A stretch of 64,000 nt of DNA from Afipia sp. P52-10 (GCF_000516555.1 NZ_AZSJ01000003.1:2785993-2849992), one strand, 5' to 3'. Counted from the stretch's first letter, positions 19,184 to 27,921 are shown. Notes: generated from the letters alone by a model not told the origin. Made by a program: numbers and translations.

Positions 19184-19469
19184 TGACAGTGGCCTCTTTC
19201 TGGGGCGGCGTCGTGATGGATGTGGTGCGTGATGGTGGCGCGCGGTGACAAGCGATGCAAGCGCTCAGATGCCGCCGTCGCAAGGGCGTTCCGTCGGATG
19301 GTCCGCATCGCCGTCGATGAAAGCGCGTGCGCCGATCGCCGGGCGTTATCGGAGCTCGGGACCGGAGGCGAGCCTGTCCAGGATGTGGTGAAACGCGCTT
19401 ATTCAAGCAAGCCGTTGAGCGCTGCCTCTTTGCATGGAGCAGACGTTGAACGATCTGCGCCCGGGATTC

Positions 19470-19667
19470 CTAGCGCGTCTTGTGCGCCTGCTTGGCGGCG
19501 CAGGCGGGGCCAGGGCCGCGCATGTAATGCGCTTCCGGATGGTAGGTATCGAAGAGCGACCGCATGAATTCGCGCAGGGTCGCTTGGATCGCGCGGAAGC
19601 CGTCCGTCTTGCGCTGTTTGGGTTGCGCCAGGGGAAGCTGCTTCACCGCTGTTCCGATGCCTGACAT
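19470..19667 (-). CDS. Small conserved-looking hypothetical protein
   Basis: A 65-residue frame starting at ATG 19667, with GGAG seven bases upstream, supporting it over longer versions that use TTG starts at about 19754. The product is basic, starts MSGIGTAVKQLPLAQPKQRK, continues with a predicted helix FRAIQATLREFMRSLFDTYH and ends in a Lys/His/Arg tail. There is no signal peptide or membrane segment. The flanks (19184-19469 and 19668-19964) show no other gene. I do not recognise the family. Confidence 0.45.
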   Translation of the reverse strand: MSGIGTAVKQLPLAQPKQRKTDGFRAIQATLREFMRSLFDTYHPEAHYMRGPGPACAAKQAHKTR

Positions 19668-19964
19668 GATCCGCTCCGTTGCTCGGGCGATATCGGCAAC
19701 GGTATGCCGCCAATCATTAAAATGCAGTTCGGACTTGAGTAAACGCTGCAACAATCGCGGATTAACCTTTACAAGCCTGCGTCAGTGTGCCCGAAAGGCC
19801 GCATGAGCGGGCCCCAGCCTTGCCCTTTGGGGCGCTCGTCGCTAAATCAGCGGCTCATTTCGGGACAGGGCGTTTGAGGCGCTCTTTGAGGGTTGAAACG
19901 GCGCGCGATCCAGCCGTCAGGGCATCCGCCGCTGACGGGGCGCGCGCGAGCATCGGGAACAGGA

Positions 19965-21617
19965 ATGGCGCGCCAGTTCATCTACTTCATGCAGGGTTTG
20001 TCGAAGACCTATCCGGGCAACCGGAAGGTGCTCGATAACATCCACCTGTCGTTCTATCCGGACGCGAAGATCGGCGTGCTCGGCGTCAACGGTTCGGGTA
20101 AGTCGACGCTGCTGAAGATCATGGCCGGCATCGACAAGGATTATAACGGCGAGGCTTGGGTCGCCCAGGGGGCTCGGGTCGGCTATCTCGAGCAGGAACC
20201 GCAGCTCGATCCGGCCAAGAGTGTTCGTGAAAACGTCATGGAGGGCGTCGCCAAGCAGAAAGCGATCCTCGATCGCTATAACGAGCTTGCGACCAACTAT
20301 TCGGACGAAACCGCCGACGAGATGACCAAGCTGCAGGACGAGATCGAGGCGCAGGGCCTGTGGGATCTCGACAGCAAGGTCGATCAGGCGATGGACGCGC
20401 TGCGCTGCCCGCCGGACGACGCCGATGTGACGAAGCTCTCCGGCGGTGAGCGCCGCCGCGTCGCGCTCTGCCGTCTGCTGCTCGATCAGCCGGACCTGCT
20501 GCTGCTGGACGAACCGACCAACCATCTCGATGCCGAGTCGGTGTCGTGGTTGGAAGGCCACCTGCGCAATTATCCGGGGGCGATCCTGATCGTCACTCAC
20601 GATCGCTACTTCCTCGACAACGTCACCGGCTGGATCCTCGAGCTGGATCGCGGCCGTGGCATTCCGTACGAGGGCAACTATTCGTCTTGGCTGATCCAGA
20701 AGCAGAAGCGGCTGGAGCAGGAAGGACGCGAGGAAGCCGCGCACCAGCGCACGCTCGCTCGCGAGCAGGAGTGGATCGCATCCTCGCCGCGCGCCCGTCA
20801 GGCGAAGTCGAAGGCGCGCTACCAGCGTTACGAGGATCTGCTCAAGCAGGCGAACGAGAAGCAAACACAGACCGCACAGATCATCATTCCGGTGGCCGAG
20901 CGGCTCGGCAACAACGTGGTCGATTTCGAAGGCCTGAGCAAAGGTTATGGCGATCGCCTGCTGATTGACGATCTCACCTTCAAGCTGCCGCCGGGCGGCA
21001 TCGTCGGTGTGATCGGCGCCAACGGTGCCGGCAAGACCACGTTGTTCCGCATGATCACCAAGCAGGAGCAGCCGGACAAGGGCACGATCACTGTCGGCGA
21101 GTCGGTACAGCTCGGTTATGTCGACCAGTCGCGCGACGCGCTCGATGCGAAGAAGACGGTCTGGGAGGAGATTTCCGGCGGCAACGACCAGATTTTGCTT
21201 GGCAAGCGCGAGGTGAATTCGCGCGGCTACTGTTCGGCGTTCAACTTCAAGGGCGCCGATCAGCAGAAGAAGGTCGGATCGCTGTCAGGCGGTGAGCGCA
21301 ACCGCGTGCATCTTGCAAAGATGCTGAAGTCGGGAGCCAATGTGCTGCTGCTCGACGAACCGACCAACGACCTCGACGTCGATACGCTGCGGGCGTTGGA
21401 GGAGGCGCTGGAGGATTTTGCCGGCTGCGCCGTCATCATCAGCCACGATCGCTGGTTCCTGGACCGTATCGCGACCCATATCCTTGCCTTCGAGGGTGAC
21501 AGTCATGTCGAGTGGTTCGAGGGCAATTTCCAGGACTACGAGAAGGATAAAATGCGGCGGCTGGGGCAGGACTCGGTCATCCCGCACCGGGTCAAGTACA
21601 AGAAGCTGACGCGCTGA
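19965..21617 (+). CDS. ettA: Energy-dependent translational throttle protein (ABC-F)
   Basis: A 550-residue soluble ABC-F ATPase with two nucleotide-binding domains: Walker [10 protein letters not shown] (about 40-48) and GANGAGKTT, signature LSGGERRR and LSGGERNR, and Walker [12 protein letters not shown] and [11 protein letters not shown]. The charged linker between domains ([20 protein letters not shown]) is the arm that contacts P-site tRNA. In EttA this gates the first elongation step according to ADP/ATP ratio. Length and the start [17 protein letters not shown] match EttA. ATG 19965 follows AACAGGA. Confidence 0.95.
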   Translation: MARQFIYFMQGLSKTYPGNRKVLDNIHLSFYPDAKIGVLGVNGSGKSTLLKIMAGIDKDYNGEAWVAQGARVGYLEQEPQLDPAKSVRENVMEGVAKQKAILDRYNELATNYSDETADEMTKLQDEIEAQGLWDLDSKVDQAMDALRCPPDDADVTKLSGGERRRVALCRLLLDQPDLLLLDEPTNHLDAESVSWLEGHLRNYPGAILIVTHDRYFLDNVTGWILELDRGRGIPYEGNYSSWLIQKQKRLEQEGREEAAHQRTLAREQEWIASSPRARQAKSKARYQRYEDLLKQANEKQTQTAQIIIPVAERLGNNVVDFEGLSKGYGDRLLIDDLTFKLPPGGIVGVIGANGAGKTTLFRMITKQEQPDKGTITVGESVQLGYVDQSRDALDAKKTVWEEISGGNDQILLGKREVNSRGYCSAFNFKGADQQKKVGSLSGGERNRVHLAKMLKSGANVLLLDEPTNDLDVDTLRALEEALEDFAGCAVIISHDRWFLDRIATHILAFEGDSHVEWFEGNFQDYEKDKMRRLGQDSVIPHRVKYKKLTR

Positions 21618-21779
21618 TGCGCCGCGTCCCTTCCGGCGGCTGACGGCACGCTGCTGGCGTGCTGTGACGCGGCGCTTGGCCGCGTCCGCCGGATTGAGCG
21701 TCTCGACCGGGTCATATTTTATCGGCTAGAAAAACGTCTATCGCGATTCCAGCCCTATCAGCCCACCCAGAGACCCTTC

Positions 21780-22382
21780 ATGTCCATGGCTCCCGAAACG
21801 CCGCTGCCTCCCAGGGGTGTCAACCTGCGCCCCTTGCCGATGATCATCTTCGGTTCGCGCTGGCTGCAACTGCCGCTCTATGTCGGCCTTATCATCGCTC
21901 AGGCCGTCTATGTCGTTCTGTTCCTGAAGGAACTTTATCACCTGATCGGGCATGCGACCACGTTCAGCGAACAGCAGGTGATGCTGGTCGTCCTGGGCCT
22001 GATCGATGTGGTGATGATTTCCAATCTGCTGGTGATGGTGATCGTCGGCGGTTATGAGACCTTCGTCTCCCGCCTCAATCTCGAGGGCCATCCGGACGAG
22101 CCGGAATGGCTGAGCCATGTGAATGCCAGTGTGCTGAAGATCAAGCTCGCGATGGCCATCATCGGTATCTCCTCGATCCATCTGCTGCGCACGTTCATCG
22201 AGGCAAGCAACCTCGGCACCGGCCGCACCAACTACACCGAGACCGGCGTGATGTGGCAGACCGTCATCCACTTCCTGTTCATCCTGTCGGCGATCGGCAT
22301 CGCCTTCGTCGAACGGATTTCGGCAGGCGCCGAGGCCGCGCACCGCAACGGCCAGCCCGACAACGGTCACGCGGCTCATTGA
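21780..22382 (+). CDS. UPF0114/YqhA family (TIGR00645) inner-membrane protein
   Basis: A 200-residue membrane protein with four hydrophobic segments: around LPLYVGLIIAQAVYVVLFL, VMLVVLGLIDVVMISNLLVM, LKIKLAMAIIGISSIHLL and VIHFLFILSAIGIAFVE. The segment VIVGGYETFVSRL and the ISSIHLLRTFI motif are characteristic of the UPF0114 family. Function unknown. Its TGA stop overlaps the TTG start of the lytic transglycosylase, suggesting translational coupling. Confidence 0.9.
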   Translation: MSMAPETPLPPRGVNLRPLPMIIFGSRWLQLPLYVGLIIAQAVYVVLFLKELYHLIGHATTFSEQQVMLVVLGLIDVVMISNLLVMVIVGGYETFVSRLNLEGHPDEPEWLSHVNASVLKIKLAMAIIGISSIHLLRTFIEASNLGTGRTNYTETGVMWQTVIHFLFILSAIGIAFVERISAGAEAAHRNGQPDNGHAAH

Positions 22383-23638
22383 AACCGCACCGCCCAAGCG
22401 CTGCAAGCACGAGCCGCGCCTGGGGCGGTGCCCTGCTGCTTGCGCTGGCAGTGATGACGGGCGGCGCGGTTGCTCCTGCGCATGCGGCGGACGCGGCCTT
22501 CGCCCAGTTCGTCGCCTCGCTCTGGGGCGAGGCGCAGCGCGCCGGGGTGTCGCGCACGACGTTCGATGCGGCAACCGCCGGGCTTGAACCGGACTACAAG
22601 CTGCCGGATCTCGCGCTGCCAGGGCGGCCGCCATCCTCCGCACCGCAAGCCGAATTTGTGCAGGTGCCGGCGGATTATCTGAAGGAAGCGAGTATCGCGC
22701 GGCTGGCCGCGACCGGGCAGCAGATGCGCCAACAGCATCGCGCAACGCTGGACCGCATCGAGCGGCAGTTCGGCGTGCCGGGGTCGATCGTGCTCGCCAT
22801 CTGGGCGCGCGAGAGCGATTACGGACGCGCGCGCGCCGGTTATGACGCGCTGCGGGTGTTGGCGACCCAGGCCTATGTCGGCCGCCGCAAGGACCAGTTC
22901 CGAAACGAGTTCGTCCTCGCTTTGAAGATGATCCAGGATGGCTACGGTACACGGCAGATGCGTTCGTCGTGGGCCGGCGCGATAGGGCTCACGCAACTGC
23001 TGCCTTCGGAGTTCTACAAGAACGCGGTCGATTTCGATGGTGACGGCCGGATCGATATCTTTGCCTCGGTGCCTGATGCGCTGGCGATCACCGCCAAGCA
23101 GTTGCTCAGCAAGGGGTGGCAGCCGGGCTTGCGCTGGGCCTATGAGGTGCGCGCGCCGGCCAATGTCGATTGCACGCTTGGGGTGCCGGAGATCACCCGG
23201 CCGATCGCCGAGTGGCTGCGGGCAGGCTTCGTGCCTGCCCACAACGCGCGGATTTCGGCGCAGGAGCAAGCGCAGTCGGCGTCGCTGTTGCAGCCGGAAG
23301 GTATTTACGGTCCGGCGTTCCTGACGACCAAGAACTACTTCGTCATCAAGGAGTACAACTTCTCCGACCTTTATGTGCTGTTCGTCGGCCATCTCGCCGA
23401 TCGCATCACCAAGCAGCAGCCATTCGAGACGCCATGGTCGGCCACGCAGCAGATGCGTACGGCGGATGTGGAGACGATGCAGAAGCATCTCACCCGGATC
23501 GGCCTCTACAAGGATAAGATCGACGGCAAGGCGGGAATGCAGACGCGCGCGGCGCTCGGAGCATTCCAGAAGCAGGCGCGGATCAAGCTCGACTGTTGGC
23601 CCACCGCCGATGTCTTGCGGGCGATGACAGGGCGCTGA
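22379..23638 (+). CDS. Lytic murein transglycosylase (MltB-like) with peptidoglycan-binding domain
   Basis: A 419-residue exported enzyme. TTG 22379 is the only start that gives a complete signal peptide (GGALLLALAVMTGGAVAPAHA) and it overlaps the UPF0114 stop. The SLT_2/MltB catalytic Glu is in ILAIWARESDYG; ATQAYVGRRKDQF and SWAGAIGLTQLLPSEF are the family substrate-cleft motifs. The C-terminal 60 residues (TADVETMQKHLTRIGLY ... AALGAFQKQARI) form a PG_binding_1 domain. It cleaves glycan strands to 1,6-anhydro ends in the periplasm. Confidence 0.92.
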   Translation: MKPHRPSAASTSRAWGGALLLALAVMTGGAVAPAHAADAAFAQFVASLWGEAQRAGVSRTTFDAATAGLEPDYKLPDLALPGRPPSSAPQAEFVQVPADYLKEASIARLAATGQQMRQQHRATLDRIERQFGVPGSIVLAIWARESDYGRARAGYDALRVLATQAYVGRRKDQFRNEFVLALKMIQDGYGTRQMRSSWAGAIGLTQLLPSEFYKNAVDFDGDGRIDIFASVPDALAITAKQLLSKGWQPGLRWAYEVRAPANVDCTLGVPEITRPIAEWLRAGFVPAHNARISAQEQAQSASLLQPEGIYGPAFLTTKNYFVIKEYNFSDLYVLFVGHLADRITKQQPFETPWSATQQMRTADVETMQKHLTRIGLYKDKIDGKAGMQTRAALGAFQKQARIKLDCWPTADVLRAMTGR

Positions 23639-23718
23639 ACAGAGCGGCGACGCCTGCGCACTTTGAACGACGCGCACGGTTTGCGTAATGAACGTGCATC
23701 GATGCTTGGGAGGCGAGG

Positions 23719-23743
23719 CGGGTTCTGATCCGATCAGAACCCG
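23719..23743. repeat. Perfect 12-bp inverted repeat with one-base centre
   Basis: CGGGTTCTGATC at 23719-23730 and its exact complement at 23732-23743 lie between two convergent genes, just before the terminator hairpin. It may be part of a double terminator. Confidence 0.6.
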
Positions 23744-23754
23744 GCATGCTCTCA

Positions 23755-23785
23755 GAAAAAAACCGGCGGAGGTCCGCCGGGTTTT
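23755..23785. terminator. Bidirectional intrinsic terminator
   Basis: A run of seven A residues, a GC stem CCGGCGG/CCGCCGG (tetraloop AGGT) and then GTTTT give U-tracts in both directions. It separates the convergent lytic transglycosylase (ends 23638) and the small secreted protein (ends 23808). Confidence 0.8.
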
Positions 23786-23807
23786 GATGGGCGATGCTGT
23801 CGGCGGA

Positions 23808-24134
23808 TCAATCGCAGACGCGGATATTGCGGAAGCGCCAGGTGAAGCCGTCCCAATATTGCTGGCGTTGGATCGTGCAGACCGGCTCGTCGTAATATTC
23901 GACCGGCGCGGGCGCATAGCCCGGCGCGTAATAGCCCGGCGGGTAGGCGTAGGCCGGACGGCTCGCCGCGATGGCGCCGCCGATGAGGGCGCCAGCCGCA
24001 AGCCCACCGATCACAGGCCCGATCCCCGGGCCATGATGGTGGTGATAGTATTGAGCTGAGGCATCGCCGGTCGCCGCCAGCGTTCCGGCGCCAGCCAGCA
24101 GCATCACGGCGAGTGCGGTGAGAACCTTCTTCAT
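23808..24134 (-). CDS. Small secreted glycine-zipper protein, copy 1
   Basis: A 108-residue protein from ATG 24134. A signal peptide (KKVLTALAVMLLAGAGTLA, cleavage near DASA-Q) is followed by a His run and a glycine-zipper segment GPVIGGLAAGALIGGAIAAS, then a Tyr/Pro-rich part with AYPPGYYAPGY and a C-terminal WDGFTWRFRNIRVC. Two Cys flank the C-terminal part and may form a disulfide. It is paralogous to the next gene (24375-24680). The family is common in rhizobia; its function is not known to me. Cell-envelope location is inferred from the signal peptide and zipper. Confidence 0.82.
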   Translation of the reverse strand: MKKVLTALAVMLLAGAGTLAATGDASAQYYHHHHGPGIGPVIGGLAAGALIGGAIAASRPAYAYPPGYYAPGYAPAPVEYYDEPVCTIQRQQYWDGFTWRFRNIRVCD

Positions 24135-24305
24135 CGAAATCCACCTCTCAGGTGAAGGGTCGCCAGGACCCCGTAGGGAGACACTTATAGCGTGGTCTCC
24201 GGATAGCCGCCTAGTCACGTTGCGTGTAGTCACGTTGCATGCCGCTTGGGGCGGAAGTTTGATGTCTGCGTGCCGACGGCCCCTCAAGAACCGGCGGCGG
24301 CGCTC

Positions 24306-24333
24306 AAGAAAAAAGCGCTCCAGCCGGAGCGCT
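24306..24333 (-). terminator. Intrinsic terminator after glycine-zipper copy 2
   Basis: On the minus strand the stem AGCGCTCC/GGAGCGCT (24314-24321 and 24326-24333) with loop GGCT is followed by TTTTTTCTTG. It serves the gene ending at 24375. Confidence 0.85.
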
Positions 24334-24374
24334 CTTCTCGTTCGGTGATCGTGCTTGCGGCAAGCGTAGCTGAA

Positions 24375-24680
24375 TCAGCAGACCTGCACGCGGCGCGAAC
24401 GCCAGCCATAGCCGTCCCAGAACCGCTCGCGGGTCCAATAGCAGGACGGGCCGTAGTAGGCCGGAGCGGGCGCGTAGTAGTTCGGTGCATAGTAGCCCGG
24501 GGGATAGGCATAGGCCGGACGGCTGGACGCGATGGCGCCGCCAAGAAGCGCGCCTGCTGCTAGACCACCGATCACTCCGGCGGCAACTCGTCCCCCACGG
24601 GCCTCGGCAGGTGCCGGGGCGGCTACAGCCGTGACGGCAAGAGCCGCGGCAGTGGCAAGAGCCATCATCGTCTTGGTCAT
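24375..24680 (-). CDS. Small secreted glycine-zipper protein, copy 2
   Basis: A 101-residue paralogue of the gene at 23808-24134, started at ATG 24680 behind AAGGAAGGGTGAG. It has a signal peptide ending near APAEA, a zipper VAAGVIGGLAAGALLGGAIA, the shared SRPAYAYPPGYYAP block, a Tyr/Pro-rich stretch, and a C-terminal CYWTRERFWDGYGWRSRRVQVC in two parts with paired Cys. Each copy has its own terminator, so they are separate transcripts. The tandem arrangement indicates duplication. Confidence 0.82.
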   Translation of the reverse strand: MTKTMMALATAAALAVTAVAAPAPAEARGGRVAAGVIGGLAAGALLGGAIASSRPAYAYPPGYYAPNYYAPAPAYYGPSCYWTRERFWDGYGWRSRRVQVC

Positions 24681-25380
24681 GATCTCACCCTTCCTTACAG
24701 GTCCACCAAATATAACGATTCTCGATGGAGAGGTTTCCTGTCTTTTCGCATGGCCGCCTTTAACGCGCGATGAATGCATTTGCCGTGTTCCTGCCATCAT
24801 TCTGAATCGCGCGCAGGACAGCCAGACCTTAGTGTCCGCAAGCAGCCGTAAGGTTCACGTTCGGGTGAGCCGAACGGCTGAACCGGCAGGAAGCCGGGCG
24901 CTGGTCATGTCTCCTCCCAGGGATGCAGAGGATAGGCGCGGGCATGATCGATGGGATTCCCGGCCTGATTGCATTGGTTGATCGGAGTTGCCCGGGTGTT
25001 GGCGACGCACAAGGGCTTTCAGCGCCGGGGCCGGGACGGGCGCTCGCGTGTCGTTGGTGGCCATCATCAGCGTGCGCGACCGCATGAGCTGGGCTCCGAC
25101 GAAAGCGGCGTGTTCGTGGTGCCTCAACGCGGCCGGCGAATGTGCGTGCCTCGCAATCGTCTCGTCTACCCATGCAGGTGATCTGTGTGCGATGTCGGTG
25201 AGCATTTGAAAGGTGGAAAGCACTGCTGCGGGAGATGGGCGCTTGCGGAAAGGCTTTCTTTAGAACGAGTCCAGACTTTGAGGCCTTAACCGCTCCAGTT
25301 TGGAATACCTTAAAATTGGGCCTTTTCCTTTTGCATCGAGCCGGCCGCCTCAGTAACGAAAGGGCCGTACAGAAGGAAAG
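24681..25380. other. 700-base region upstream of bfd; no firm gene, two Irr-box-like motifs
   Basis: A minus-strand frame 24855-25205 (about 116 residues from ATG 25205) is open but lacks a ribosome site and a recognisable fold, so I do not call it. Closer to bfd, TTTAGAACGAGTCCAGA (25259-25275) and TTTGGAATACCTTAAAA (25299-25315) each resemble, imperfectly, the Irr control element TTTAGAA-N3-TTCTAAA. They lie 66-122 bases before the bfd start and may be weak iron-response sites. Confidence 0.35.
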
Positions 25381-25662
25381 TTGCCCTCCTTGATCGTCTG
25401 TTCCTGCAACGTTTTGAGCGATGAAGATGTCCGTTGCGCGATGAGCGCCGCGGGGGATTTGCCGCGTACGGCGAAGCAGGTCTATGGCTGCCTCGGCTGC
25501 AGCGCAGAGTGCGGCCGCTGCGCCCGCACCATCAACAAGATCATCAAAGAAGCGCTGGGCGCCTGCGCCAAGGAATGTGCCGTTGGCTGCCCGCATGCCG
25601 GGCATCATCATTCCGCCGCCACATTTACGGGCCCGCATCTCGATCCGGCCGCCGTCCTTTAA
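25381..25662 (+). CDS. bfd: Bacterioferritin-associated ferredoxin
   Basis: A 93-residue [2Fe-2S] protein. CxC occurs at Cys7/Cys9 (VCSCN) and CxxC in AECGRC (Cys44/Cys47), the Bfd ligand pattern; extra Cys at 37 and 40 (GCLGC) and in the C-terminal tail are not ligands in the E. coli protein. Bfd reduces the bacterioferritin core to release iron. The start is TTG 25381 with AAGGA just upstream; no ATG is available. The bacterioferritin gene follows after 127 bases containing an Irr box. Confidence 0.9.
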   Translation: MPSLIVCSCNVLSDEDVRCAMSAAGDLPRTAKQVYGCLGCSAECGRCARTINKIIKEALGACAKECAVGCPHAGHHHSAATFTGPHLDPAAVL

Positions 25663-25736
25663 CCTCTTGTCCTGTTTATAAAACTCCGCAGCGGCGTTCT
25701 GCCGCAACGGAACGCTTGCGGCTCCGCTCGATCTGA

Positions 25737-25753
25737 TTTAGAAACATTCTAAA
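25737..25753. promoter_or_regulatory. Irr box (iron control element) upstream of bfr
   Basis: TTTAGAA-ACA-TTCTAAA is a perfect 7+3+7 palindrome matching the alphaproteobacterial Irr control element. It lies 36 bases before the bfr start codon, a position suited to repression by Irr when iron is scarce. Confidence 0.85.
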
Positions 25754-25789
25754 TTGAGTTTCGAAGCGGAATGCACAGGAGCTTTACCC

Positions 25790-26269
25790 ATGAAGGGCGA
25801 TCCGAAGGTCATCGATTTCCTGAACAAGGCCCTGCGCCATGAGCTGACGGCCATCAACCAGTATTGGCTGCACTACCGCTTGCTAGACAATTGGGGCCTC
25901 AAGGATCTCGCCAAGAAGTGGCGCAAGGAGTCCATCGAGGAGATGGAGCATGCCGACAAGCTGGTCGAGCGCATCATCTTCTTCGACGGCTTCCCGAACA
26001 TGCAGGTGCTCGACCCGTTGCACATCGGCCAGAACGTCAAGGAAATCCTCGATTGCGACCTGAAGGCGGAATACTCCGCCCGTGCCCTGTACGAGAAGGC
26101 GGCGACGCACTGTCACAGCGTCAAGGACTACGTCACGCGCGATCTGTTCGAGAAACTGATGAAGGACGAGGAAGGTCACATCGATTTCCTCGAGACGCAG
26201 ATCGATCTGGTCAAGAAGATCGGCGTCGAGCTCTACTCGCAAAAATACATGGGCGAACTCGAAGACTGA
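25790..26269 (+). CDS. bfr: Bacterioferritin
   Basis: A 159-residue four-helix ferritin. Ferroxidase and heme residues fall at canonical positions: Glu18, Glu51, His54 and the heme axial ligand Met52 ([10 protein letters not shown]), with Glu127-type residues in [11 protein letters not shown]. Twenty-four subunits form an iron-storage shell; heme sits between subunit pairs and the Bfd protein encoded just upstream supplies electrons for iron release. ATG 25790 follows ACAGGAGC. Regulation by Irr is indicated by the box at 25737-25753. Confidence 0.96.
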   Translation: MKGDPKVIDFLNKALRHELTAINQYWLHYRLLDNWGLKDLAKKWRKESIEEMEHADKLVERIIFFDGFPNMQVLDPLHIGQNVKEILDCDLKAEYSARALYEKAATHCHSVKDYVTRDLFEKLMKDEEGHIDFLETQIDLVKKIGVELYSQKYMGELED

Positions 26270-26349
26270 GTTTCGCAAGCTCTTGAAGCGAACACCGGAT
26301 CAATGCGCGCCTTGATGGCGCGCATTGTCGTTTCTGGATGATGCCGACG

Positions 26350-26814
26350 TCAGTGCAGAGACACTGTGCCCGTCCGGAAATGCTGCCCGTTTGGCTTGTT
26401 CAGCTCGGCAACGCGCGGGTCCTGCAGCAGGATCGCATAGCAGATCGCGAACACGTCGGCGGCGATCGGATGACCGATCACCTCTTCGCGCTTGAGCGCA
26501 TGGGCCGCCAATGACGTCGGTACGCTGGAGTCTTCCCCATCGACGACAATGAAGCTGAGCGCTTCCCTATCGTTGCGATAGAGCAGGCTGATGACAGAGC
26601 GGTCCTCGGCTGTGGCGTCCTCATCGAAGCGACCGAAGATGAAATCGAAGTCGGCGCCTTGTTCGCCGACGTACTCCTTCGTCCAGTACACTGAAAACGC
26701 GGCAAGCTCCTTACCGTCACGGCGGGCCATGCCCCACACCTTGCGGCTTACCCGGCCGCAGCATTCGCACGGGCCGCTTTCACTCTCCTCTTCGGCTTCG
26801 ATCTCGATCGACAT
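26350..26814 (-). CDS. Hypothetical protein with N-terminal Cys cluster
   Basis: A 154-residue acidic protein from ATG 26814, behind AGGGGGTTGTG. After the acidic start EIEAEEESESG comes GPCECCGRVSRKVWG, a CxCC cluster that could bind zinc. The body contains VYWTKEYVGEQGADFDFIFG and later DRSVISLLYRND, consistent with a mixed alpha/beta domain. I do not recognise the family. It is divergent from the gene at 26941, and an SOS-like operator lies between them. Confidence 0.7.
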   Translation of the reverse strand: MSIEIEAEEESESGPCECCGRVSRKVWGMARRDGKELAAFSVYWTKEYVGEQGADFDFIFGRFDEDATAEDRSVISLLYRNDREALSFIVVDGEDSSVPTSLAAHALKREEVIGHPIAADVFAICYAILLQDPRVAELNKPNGQHFRTGTVSLH

Positions 26815-26880
26815 CACAACCCCCTGTGGATGAACCGCTACCAAATGCCTTTGCGCCTGAAGCGTCGCTGAATGGTCTGT

Positions 26881-26909
26881 TGTCAATGTTCTATATTTGT
26901 TCTACAGTG
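26881..26909 (+). promoter_or_regulatory. Sigma70-like promoter with embedded LexA-type (SOS) box
   Basis: TTGTCA (26881-26886), 17 bases, then TACAGT (26904-26909) form a plausible promoter aimed at the gene starting at 26941. Inside the spacer GTTC-TATATTT-GTTC (26889-26903) matches the alphaproteobacterial LexA site GTTC-N7-GTTC exactly. About two chance matches would be expected in a window this long, so the promoter position is the real support. Confidence 0.5.
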
Positions 26910-26940
26910 TTGTCGTTGCCATGACAAGCAGGGGCTGACC

Positions 26941-27396
26941 ATGATGGCCGATATCTACGTTCTTTCCGATCGTCAGCTGTCCTCAATCGAGGAGTGGCAG
27001 CGGGCGATCGCCGCTGAGAGTTTTCCGCTACAGCTCAAGGCCCGCCATTCCCTTGCGGAGCTGCGCGGCTTGCTGCCGGCGGCGTTCGAGCGCAAGGCGT
27101 CGGGCTTTACCTGCGACCATTGCAATGCGGGCGATTTGATCGAGGCCATGGCCGACGTCGATTTCGGTCGCTCTTGGCAGTACGCGCTGGCCTTTGGCTT
27201 CAGCGGCGATTTCCGTGACGGCGTTAGCGCGTTCGCCGCGGCGGCAGCCTACGCGAAAGCAACTGACGGTGTGCTGTTCGACGGCGAGTCCGGCGAGGTG
27301 ATGCCGCCGCAGCAGGCTTTGCGCGAGGCTCGGACCATGGCGCGCGATCTGCCCGCGAACGAAGCGTGGCTGCATGGGCTCGCCGCCAGCGCATAG
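26941..27396 (+). CDS. Hypothetical protein, possibly SOS-regulated
   Basis: A 151-residue soluble protein starting at ATG 26941 (or the adjacent ATG 26944) after AGGGGC. An N-terminal helix-rich part (SIEEWQRAIAAESFPLQL) is followed by AAFERKASGFTCDHCNAGDLIE with a CxxC pair, then YALAFGFSGDFRDGVSAFAAA and a C-terminal ARTMARDLPANEAWLHGL. No enzyme motif is apparent and I do not recognise the family. It is divergent from another hypothetical gene; the shared promoter region contains a LexA-type site, so DNA-damage induction is possible. Confidence 0.72.
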   Translation: MMADIYVLSDRQLSSIEEWQRAIAAESFPLQLKARHSLAELRGLLPAAFERKASGFTCDHCNAGDLIEAMADVDFGRSWQYALAFGFSGDFRDGVSAFAAAAAYAKATDGVLFDGESGEVMPPQQALREARTMARDLPANEAWLHGLAASA

Positions 27397-27513
27397 GCCG
27401 GATCAAAGGCGGTGGGCGCGCTCCGGGCGGGTGCAGCCGTGACGGCATGGATGTTTCGCCGCTTCCGCATTCCGCGCTAGGCTCGTCTCAATCAACAAAG
27501 GGAGGCGGGCGCC

Positions 27514-27921
27514 GTGACGGACTCTACCCCACACTTCACCTGGGATCATGTGCACTTGCGGTCGCCGGACGTGCCGGCGACGGCCAGCTGGCTGCAAGAC
27601 AAGCTGGCCGCGGCGACGGTGACTGGGACCAGCGTGACGGCCGATCGCGCCGAACTCATCCTTGCCGGCGTGAAGGTGCTGGTGACCTCGATTCCGACGA
27701 ACGAGACGGTGCATCCGGCCCCGGCCACGCCGCACCAGGGACTCGATCATTTCGGCCTTGCGGTGCGCGATCTCGACAAGGTGGCTGACCAGTTGAAGGC
27801 CAAGGGCGTCGTGTTCACCCGCGGGCCGTTGACGCCGCGTCCGGGCATTCGCATCGCTTTCATCCGGGGACCGCAAGGCATTTCCATCGAGCTTCTGGAG
27901 CGCGACGCGAAATACACCTGA
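27514..27921 (+). CDS. VOC/glyoxalase-family protein
   Basis: A 135-residue single vicinal-oxygen-chelate module pair. The N-terminal strand FTWDHVHLRSPD carries the first metal-type His, the central GLDHFGLAVRDLDKVADQLKAKG carries the second, and ISIELLER near the end supplies the Glu. GTG 27514 follows AAAGGGAGG. VOC proteins include glyoxalase I, dioxygenases and epimerases; the reaction here cannot be assigned. Confidence 0.85.
   Translation: MTDSTPHFTWDHVHLRSPDVPATASWLQDKLAAATVTGTSVTADRAELILAGVKVLVTSIPTNETVHPAPATPHQGLDHFGLAVRDLDKVADQLKAKGVVFTRGPLTPRPGIRIAFIRGPQGISIELLERDAKYT

Noticed and set aside
22376-24007. Minus-strand open frame of about 540 codons
   Set aside because: Antisense to the MltB-like transglycosylase and crosses the terminator region; composition is that of a shadow frame.
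24855-25205. Minus-strand frame of about 116 residues upstream of bfd
   Set aside because: No ribosome site or recognisable fold; kept only as a remark in the intergenic entry.
24829-25707. Minus-strand open frame covering bfd and its upstream region
   Set aside because: Antisense to bfd, which has the expected cysteine ligands, and no ribosome site supports it.
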